This document shows, in pieces, positions 58,576 through 64,000 of a DNA stretch of 64,000 bases. A model generated the notes under the pieces. The model was not told where the DNA came from, did no database searches, and was given only the letters and a program-made list of their open reading frames with translations. The stretch is from Persephonella sp964519345 (GTDB lineage Bacteria; Aquificota; Aquificia; Aquificales; Hydrogenothermaceae), in assembly GCA_964519345.1 (NCBI GenBank), contig CAZFKX010000010.1, positions 1 through 64,000 on the forward strand, written 5' to 3'. The translations under genes and the position numbers were made by a program. Numbering within the stretch: position 1 is the stretch's first letter; every line of letters starts with the position of its first letter.

Positions 58576-59859
58576 TTGGGATTGATTCTGATTAAAAACG
58601 GCTTTGTAGTGGATCCAAAACAGAACCTAAAAAAAGATGCCGACATACTTATAGAAGATGGAATTATAAAAAAGATTGACAAAGATATAAAACCTTTTCC
58701 AGGATGTGAGGTTATAGATGCAACAAACTGTATAATATCTCCTTCTTTTGTTGATATACACGCTCATTTTCGTGATCCAGGACAGACTTATAAAGAAGAT
58801 TTATATACAGGATCTTTATCTGCTGTCGCGGGAGGTTATACAACTGTTGTTTGTATGCCCAATACTATTCCTGCTTTAGACGAACCTTCATTAATAAGAT
58901 ATATAATCGAGAAGGGAGAAGAGATAGGTCTTTGTAGAATTCTTCCAGCAGCTGCAGTAACAAAAAGTCGTAAAGGAAAAAATCTTTCAGAGATGTCACT
59001 CCTTAAAGATGCCGGAGCTGTTTATTTTACAGACGATGGAGCACCTATTATGGATGCACACATAATGAGAAAAGCTATGGAGTATGCTGGTTCCATAGGC
59101 AGTTTTGTTGCAGACCACTGTGAAGATTTAAACCTCTCTAAGGACGGTATTGCTCACGAAGGTGAGATATCTGCTGCCCTTGGACTTCCCCCTCTTCCAC
59201 CTGAAGCTGAGGACACTATGGTTGCAAGGGACTGCGTCTTATCACTTCACACAGGCATGCCTGTTCATATCTGTCATGTTTCAACAAAAGTTGCCGTTGA
59301 GGTTATAACATGGGCTAAAGCCATGGGAGCTCCTGTTACAGCAGAGGTTACACCTCATCATCTTTATCTTACAGACGAGGAATGGCTTGATTTTGATTGC
59401 AAAGCAAAAGTGTCACCTCCATTAAGGGAACATGAAGATATTGAAGCATTAAGATGGGCTCTTGCTTCTGGTATAATAGATTTTGTAGCCACAGATCACG
59501 CACCACATGCCCAACAGGAGAAAATGCTTGAACATCAACACTGTCCACCTGGAATGATAGGTCTTCAGTTCTCACTTCCTATAATTTTGGAACTTGTCAG
59601 AAAAGATTATTTCGATATATTTAGGGCTATTGAGGTTCTTTCAACAAAACCTGCTGAGAAAATTGGTATTGATCCACCACAAATTAAAGAAGGTGTAAAT
59701 GCTGAAATTACAGTTTTTAATCCTACAGAAAGCTGGCAAGTTACAGAAAAGGTCATAAGATCAAAAAGCAAGAATACCCCCTTATTAGGAAGAAAACTTA
59801 TAGGAAAAGTTAAATATACATTTTATAAAGGAAAGATTGTTTACAGGGACGATAGATGA
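58576..59859 (+). CDS. pyrC: Dihydroorotase
   Basis: 427 residues, class I type. Zinc ligands in DIHAHFRDPGQ and CHVSTK; carbamylated Lys/acid region FTDDGAPI; catalytic Asp in VATDHAPHA. TTG 58576 is preceded by GGAGGCAGGAA; no nearer ATG gives a better start. It closes carbamoyl-aspartate to dihydroorotate in pyrimidine synthesis. Overlaps the DUF59 gene by 4 bases. Confidence 0.95.
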   Translation: MGLILIKNGFVVDPKQNLKKDADILIEDGIIKKIDKDIKPFPGCEVIDATNCIISPSFVDIHAHFRDPGQTYKEDLYTGSLSAVAGGYTTVVCMPNTIPALDEPSLIRYIIEKGEEIGLCRILPAAAVTKSRKGKNLSEMSLLKDAGAVYFTDDGAPIMDAHIMRKAMEYAGSIGSFVADHCEDLNLSKDGIAHEGEISAALGLPPLPPEAEDTMVARDCVLSLHTGMPVHICHVSTKVAVEVITWAKAMGAPVTAEVTPHHLYLTDEEWLDFDCKAKVSPPLREHEDIEALRWALASGIIDFVATDHAPHAQQEKMLEHQHCPPGMIGLQFSLPIILELVRKDYFDIFRAIEVLSTKPAEKIGIDPPQIKEGVNAEITVFNPTESWQVTEKVIRSKSKNTPLLGRKLIGKVKYTFYKGKIVYRDDR

Positions 59860-60179
59860 GAAAGCCTATTTCTGAAGTCGAGATACTTAAACTTTTAAAA
59901 GAGGTGCATGATCCGGAAATACCTCTTGATATTGTTAATCTTGGTCTCGTAAGAAGAATAATAATTCAGGACGGTAAAATTGAGATAGTCCTAACATTAA
60001 CAACACCTAACTGCCCTCTTGAAAATCTTATAACAAAATCTATACTGAATAAGCTCGGTAAAAAATTAAACGGGATGACTGATGTGAGTATTAAGTTTGA
60101 TTTCTCAAAACCATGGAATACAAAGATGATATCAGAAGAAGGAAAAGAAAAGCTAAGAAGCTTAGGATGGAAAGTTTAG
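59856..60179 (+). CDS. DUF59 (MIP18/SufT-like) Fe-S assembly protein
   Basis: 107 residues. The DUF59 core is evident: EVHDPEIPLDIVNLGLVRRI and TTPNCPLENL with the conserved Cys. Proteins of this family help to load Fe-S clusters. Overlaps pyrC (ATGA) and converges on the lipid-kinase-like gene with an 18-base overlap. Confidence 0.9.
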   Translation: MRKPISEVEILKLLKEVHDPEIPLDIVNLGLVRRIIIQDGKIEIVLTLTTPNCPLENLITKSILNKLGKKLNGMTDVSIKFDFSKPWNTKMISEEGKEKLRSLGWKV

Positions 60180-60758
60180 AACAAAAGTTAAAAATAGAGC
60201 GACAGATACAGGAATAGTTAAATTATCGTCTAAAAACCACCTTCTTTCTGAACTTAAAAGCTCAATAATAGCTGTAAAAAACGTAACCAAAAATGCATCG
60301 GAAGGATCTAAAACAAACAAAAGTATAAGGAAGTTTGGTATAAATCCTCCCACTACTCCCTCAACACTTTTCTTAGTTCTAAATATTTTATGTTTCCCGT
60401 AAAGAATACCAGCAATTGTGGCAAAACCGTCATAAACAGCAACAGAAATAATTGAAACTTTCAGTATATCCTCACAAAAAAATAAAGATACTATGAGTAT
60501 TCCTAAAGAAAGAGAAAATGCCTGTCTGGCAGGTAAAATCTTTAAATTTCTCTCCCTTTCCAACAGATCTATCAGCTTCCAATACCACAGTGTAAAATAA
60601 TTTCTAATCCTGAAATAGGAAATGGGAAATATAAATAGAAGCATAACAATCATAATAACCGATACAGAATACTTCCCTAAAAACTCAAGAGGTATTAAGA
60701 TTGAAAGAGTAGAAGTTATATGGAAAAATTTTCTCAAAATCTCTTTTTTAACATTCAT
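60162..60758 (-). CDS. CTP-dependent lipid kinase-like membrane protein (SEC59/DGK1/VTE5 superfamily)
   Basis: 198 residues with 5-6 hydrophobic helices. LRKFFHITSTLSIL at the N-terminus and YDGFATIAGILYGKHKIFRT then KKSVEGVVGG (about 129-157) are the marks of the phosphatidate cytidylyltransferase/dolichol kinase-like superfamily that uses CTP to phosphorylate a polyprenol or diacylglycerol. Substrate not known. Alone on this strand, convergent with the DUF59 gene. Confidence 0.75.
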   Translation of the reverse strand: MNVKKEILRKFFHITSTLSILIPLEFLGKYSVSVIMIVMLLFIFPISYFRIRNYFTLWYWKLIDLLERERNLKILPARQAFSLSLGILIVSLFFCEDILKVSIISVAVYDGFATIAGILYGKHKIFRTKKSVEGVVGGFIPNFLILLFVLDPSDAFLVTFFTAIIELLSSERRWFLDDNLTIPVSVALFLTFVLNFPS

Positions 60759-60977
60759 ACCGCCTTCCTTTTCTGTTGTTGAATGAATAGCGATCTACAT
60801 CCCGAGTGAAGGAATTTACGGCTTGAGCCGTGCTTTCTGTATCCATTTTATACTATTTCTTTGAATTAGGTGAACCAAAAGGTAAGCAAGAAAATTATTT
60901 TAGAAGGCAAATTTATATAAAACATTATGATTAATTATATATAATTATTAAGACAACTTTAATAATGGAGGAAAAAT
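60759..60977. other. Control region/remnant between lipid-kinase-like gene and rpe
   Basis: A perfect palindrome ACGGCT-TG-AGCCGT lies at 60818-60831, preceded by CATCCCGAGTGAAGGAATTT, a setting that resembles a decayed small insertion-element end. The right part is AT-rich and precedes GGAGG of rpe, so it should contain the rpe promoter; TATAAT-like hexamers are too many to choose one. No gene is supported. Confidence 0.35.
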
Positions 60978-61655
60978 TTGGCAGGAACAAAACTTATAGC
61001 CCCCTCAATACTTTCAGCAGATTTTTCAAGACTTGGAGATCAGATAAAAAAAGTGGAAGAAGGAGGAGCAGATCTAATTCATCTCGATATTATGGACGGT
61101 AGATATGTTCCAAATATAACAATAGGTCCTCCAGTAGTTGAGTCCTTAAGATCTGTAACAGATCTTCCCTTTGATGCACATCTTATGATTATAGAACCAG
61201 AGAGGTATGTTCCAGATTTTATAAAAGCAGGATGTGACATGATCTCCTTTCATATGGATGCCTGTATCCATTCACACAGACTTGTAGATTATATAAAATC
61301 CAACAATGTTAAGGCTGGAATTGTTCTTAACCCTTCAACTCCTGTAAATACACTTGAAGAGATAATATACTATATTGACTACATACTTATAATGTCTGTC
61401 AATCCTGGATTTGAAGGACAGAAATTTATTCCGGAAACCTTAAAAAAGGTAAAAAAATTAAAAATGCTTATGGAAGAAACAGGAAGAACGGATATATTAA
61501 TTGAGATTGATGGTGGAATTAATCTTAATAATATTAGTATCGTTTCTTCTGCAGGAGTAGATATATTTGTGGCAGGAAGCTCTGTTTTTAGATCAGAAAA
61601 TCCTGCAGAAACTGTAAGAAAATTAAAGGAAAAAGCTTTTTATACAGAGGTTTAG
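60978..61655 (+). CDS. rpe: Ribulose-phosphate 3-epimerase
   Basis: 225 residues. APSILSADFSRLGDQI, HLDIMDGRYVPN, DAHLMIIEPE and VNPGFEGQKF are diagnostic; the metal-binding His and Asp residues are in place. TTG start at 60978 with GGAGGAAAAA upstream. It links pentose phosphates. First gene of rpe-def-lgt-folC. Confidence 0.97.
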   Translation: MAGTKLIAPSILSADFSRLGDQIKKVEEGGADLIHLDIMDGRYVPNITIGPPVVESLRSVTDLPFDAHLMIIEPERYVPDFIKAGCDMISFHMDACIHSHRLVDYIKSNNVKAGIVLNPSTPVNTLEEIIYYIDYILIMSVNPGFEGQKFIPETLKKVKKLKMLMEETGRTDILIEIDGGINLNNISIVSSAGVDIFVAGSSVFRSENPAETVRKLKEKAFYTEV

Positions 61656-61657
61656 TT

Positions 61658-62188
61658 ATGTATTACGAGATAAGAACATGGCCTGATAGAATTCTTAAAC
61701 AAAAGATGAAAGAAGTTGATTTTTTCTCAGAAGAAAGATTAAAGGATTATGTTGATATTATGTTCAAAAAGATGTATGAACTTGATGGTGTTGGACTTGC
61801 AGCAAACCAGATAGGTATTCCATATCAGATTATAGTTATAGATACAACTGTTCGTGAGGAAGAAGGAAGCAAAGGTGTAAAGCTTGTTCTTGTAAATCCT
61901 AAAATAGTTGATAAAGAAGGAGAGATAGAATCAACAGAAGGATGTCTAAGCTTTCCTGGTGTTCAGATAACGATACCCAGGGCAGAGAAAGTAAAAGTAA
62001 AAGCAAAAGATATAAAGGGTAACGATATTGAAGTAGAAGGTAAGGATTTCCTTTCCATAGTCCTGCAACACGAGATAGATCATATAAATGGAATTCCCTT
62101 CATAAATTACCTTCCCCCTGTAAAAAAAAGAATGGTACTTGAGAAGTATATGAAAACAAGGAAAAAAGAGAGTTTAAAAACAAGATAA
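61658..62188 (+). CDS. def: Peptide deformylase
   Basis: 176 residues. The three motifs are present: GVGLAANQIG (45-54), EGCLSFPG with metal-ligand Cys96, and QHEIDHINGIPF with His138, Glu139 and His142. It removes formyl groups from nascent proteins. Starts 3 bases after rpe. Confidence 0.97.
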   Translation: MYYEIRTWPDRILKQKMKEVDFFSEERLKDYVDIMFKKMYELDGVGLAANQIGIPYQIIVIDTTVREEEGSKGVKLVLVNPKIVDKEGEIESTEGCLSFPGVQITIPRAEKVKVKAKDIKGNDIEVEGKDFLSIVLQHEIDHINGIPFINYLPPVKKRMVLEKYMKTRKKESLKTR

Positions 62189-62200
62189 AAAGGAGATTAT

Positions 62201-62977
62201 ATGTTTCCTGATCTGATTAAGATAGGTGATTTTGTTGTCCACACTTACGGATTACTCGTAGCATTAGGAATGATAGTTTCTTACTATACAGCCGTATATT
62301 TTGGTAAAAAAGAAGGTTTAAATGTAAAAAATGTTGAAAATCTCTTCCTTTTTACAGTATTAGGTGGTATTGTAGGAGCAAGAATAGCTTACATAATAGA
62401 ACATCCCACAGAGTTTAAATCTATTATTGATTATATAGCTGTATGGAAAGGAGGTATTGACTGGTTTGGTGCCTTCTTAGGTGGAGCAATAATACTATAT
62501 ATCTTCCTTAGAAGATACTCAATACCTATCCTTAAAGCAGGAGATATTGCAGGCATTTCTGTAATAATAGGACACGGAATTGGAAGACTTGGATGCACAG
62601 CTGCAGGTTGTTGTTACGGAAAACCTGTTCCTGAAGATTCTATATTCAGACATATTGGAATTACATTTCCAGATCATCCTCATACGGCAGCGCCCCACGG
62701 ATTCCCCCTTTATCCAACACAACCAGCTGAAGCTTTAGGTAATTTTTTCATATTTGGTATTCTTTTTTATCTTTACAGGAAAAAATCCTTCGACGGTCAG
62801 ATTTTTTCTATGTATTTGATACTTTACGGATTTGAAAGGTTTTTACTTGAATTCTGGAGAGGTGTAACTCCGCCTCTACCTGTTATAGGCCTTACCTGGA
62901 ATCAGGTTATATCAGCAGGTATGATTCTTATCGGAATAATAATACTAATTTATGGAATAAAAAGGAAAAAAATATGA
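62201..62977 (+). CDS. lgt: Prolipoprotein diacylglyceryl transferase
   Basis: 258 residues, about 7 hydrophobic helices. TVLGGIVGARIAYIIEHP, and the phosphatidylglycerol-binding signature GHGIGRLGCTAAGCCYG, followed by YPTQPAEALGN, are typical. It adds diacylglycerol to lipobox Cys. Its stop overlaps the folC start (ATGA). Confidence 0.97.
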   Translation: MFPDLIKIGDFVVHTYGLLVALGMIVSYYTAVYFGKKEGLNVKNVENLFLFTVLGGIVGARIAYIIEHPTEFKSIIDYIAVWKGGIDWFGAFLGGAIILYIFLRRYSIPILKAGDIAGISVIIGHGIGRLGCTAAGCCYGKPVPEDSIFRHIGITFPDHPHTAAPHGFPLYPTQPAEALGNFFIFGILFYLYRKKSFDGQIFSMYLILYGFERFLLEFWRGVTPPLPVIGLTWNQVISAGMILIGIIILIYGIKRKKI

Positions 62978-64000
62978 GGCTTTACAGACTTTTTGGAAGA
63001 AAAGTCTTCCATATACAGCCTGATCTTGAAAGAATTAAAAAGGCTTTAAAAGATATTGGAAACCCACATGAAAAGTTCAGATCTATACTTATATCTGGAA
63101 CAAATGGAAAAGGTTCAACAGCATACTATATTGAATCTCTCTTAAGATCTCACGGATTAAAAACCGGTCTGTTTACATCCCCACATATATTAGAGGAAAA
63201 CGAAAGATGGCAAATAAACTCAACTAATATCAGAGATGAAATACTTGAAAGTTATATAAGGGATCTTAAACAGATAATAAAAAAATACGATCTTACATAC
63301 TTTGAAGCTTCAACATTAATAGCTTTTAAATATTTTTGTGATGAATGTGTTGATACTGCTGTTCTTGAAGTCGGCCTTGGTGGAAGATGGGATGCAACAA
63401 ATGTTGTATATCCTGAAGTTTCTGTTATAACAAACGTATCACTTGATCATACACATATACTCGGAAATAGCCTTAAGGACATAACAGAGGAAAAGCTCGG
63501 AATAACGAGGAAAGACAGACCCCTTGTAATAGGATCAGATCAGATTGAGATCATATCACAGGCTGTATTAAAAGGTATTAGAGAAATATACCACTATCCC
63601 ATTGGTTTCACTTACCATATAAAAGGAAATACTATGGATTACACCTTTAAGGATAAAAAAATCACGGATCTTAAAACATCTCTTATAGGAGAAAGACAGT
63701 TATCTAATGCAGCTACAGGATTAACAGCATTTCTTATTTATTCAGAAAAGGCAAAAATAAAAGTAGATGAGCCTATAATAAAAAAAGCTTTAAGGGAATG
63801 CTTTATACCTGGAAGAATGCAGGTAATATCAGAAGATCCATTAGTTATTGTTGATGGAGCCCATAATGAAGAAGCTTTAATAAAAACATTGAATGAGATC
63901 AAAAAAAGTTATACAGATAAAAAGATCATCTCAATATTCAGCTGTATGAAAGACAAAAATTTTATAAAACTTTTCAGCATTCTAAGACAAAACTGTAAAA
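62974..64000 (+). CDS. folC: Folylpolyglutamate/dihydrofolate synthase, 3' end outside window
   Basis: 342 residues visible. ATP-binding SGTNGKGSTAYYIESLL (P-loop GTNGKGS), SPHILEENERWQIN, VLEVGLGGRWDATNV and IVDGAHNEEAL are FolC blocks. It adds glutamate to folates (and, in bifunctional members, joins pteroate to glutamate). Starts inside the lgt stop codon, so it is translationally coupled. The frame is open to the window edge. Confidence 0.95.
   Translation, partial: MRLYRLFGRKVFHIQPDLERIKKALKDIGNPHEKFRSILISGTNGKGSTAYYIESLLRSHGLKTGLFTSPHILEENERWQINSTNIRDEILESYIRDLKQIIKKYDLTYFEASTLIAFKYFCDECVDTAVLEVGLGGRWDATNVVYPEVSVITNVSLDHTHILGNSLKDITEEKLGITRKDRPLVIGSDQIEIISQAVLKGIREIYHYPIGFTYHIKGNTMDYTFKDKKITDLKTSLIGERQLSNAATGLTAFLIYSEKAKIKVDEPIIKKALRECFIPGRMQVISEDPLVIVDGAHNEEALIKTLNEIKKSYTDKKIISIFSCMKDKNFIKLFSILRQNCK

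Overview
The window is AT-rich, with heavy use of AGA (Arg) and ATA (Ile) codons. It carries conserved core genes typical of a thermophilic, sulfur-metabolising chemolithotroph. Gene content (two TAT-exported molybdenum oxidoreductases with rhodaneses and a YeeE/YedE transporter, a long ClpB/ClpC-like protein, TrpB2, Mgt-type transporters) points to the Aquificota, probably a Hydrogenothermaceae relative such as Persephonella or Sulfurihydrogenibium. This is inference from protein character; no alignment was run.

Left end, about 1-11.5 kb, is accessory DNA. It starts with the tail of a LivF-type ABC ATPase. A frameshifted IS256-family element then truncates a Cas4/RecB-like nuclease, leaving its QxxxY and cysteine-cluster end. 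DUF4238 and DUF1232 genes follow, then a DNA-modification island: a PD-(D/E)XK-like protein, a MIG-type mismatch glycosylase, and a tightly overlapping leftward operon (HTH regulator, Bsp6I-like restriction enzyme, second PD-(D/E)XK protein, KAP-type P-loop NTPase) divergent from a cytosine-C5 methyltransferase. A degenerate tRNA-Cys 3' half, tandem 12-bp repeats and an IS3-like remnant close the region and look like an island border.

From 11.5 to 23.6 kb are housekeeping genes: a variant Clp ATPase, mutS, an M23 peptidase, miaB, a bifunctional-nuclease-family gene, and rpmF-plsX-fabH. These are interspersed with remnants of a TnpB (IS200/IS605) element, a DDE transposase and a serine recombinase next to ssrA (tmRNA). 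After ssrA come a YeiH-type transporter, an exported SCP2-like protein and a FadL-type porin.

From 26.8 to 42.1 kb is one leftward run of 13 genes: rhodanese, YeeE/YedE transporter, a 52-residue membrane protein, a rhodanese-like protein without the active-site Cys, a type II DMSO-reductase-family enzyme (alpha, beta, and a gamma subunit fused to cytochrome c), a small exported protein, a PsrABC-like enzyme, a TorD chaperone and a polyferredoxin. Two of the proteins end in Gly-Cys-Leu, one on a Gly5 arm. The upstream region has a well-formed sigma-54 -24/-12 element and an FNR-type TTGAT-N4-ATCAA box. I infer a periplasmic sulfur-compound redox pathway in which sulfur may be passed on C-terminal cysteine arms.

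From 42.4 to 64 kb is ordinary core genome: rusA-like and MgtC/DUF4010 genes, a DUF72-bioD-fabD cluster, trpB2, a soluble CZB chemoreceptor, mgtE, era, truA, gltB, purE, a thermonuclease-family gene, lepB, pyrC, a DUF59 gene, a CTP-dependent lipid kinase-like gene, rpe, def, lgt and the start of folC.
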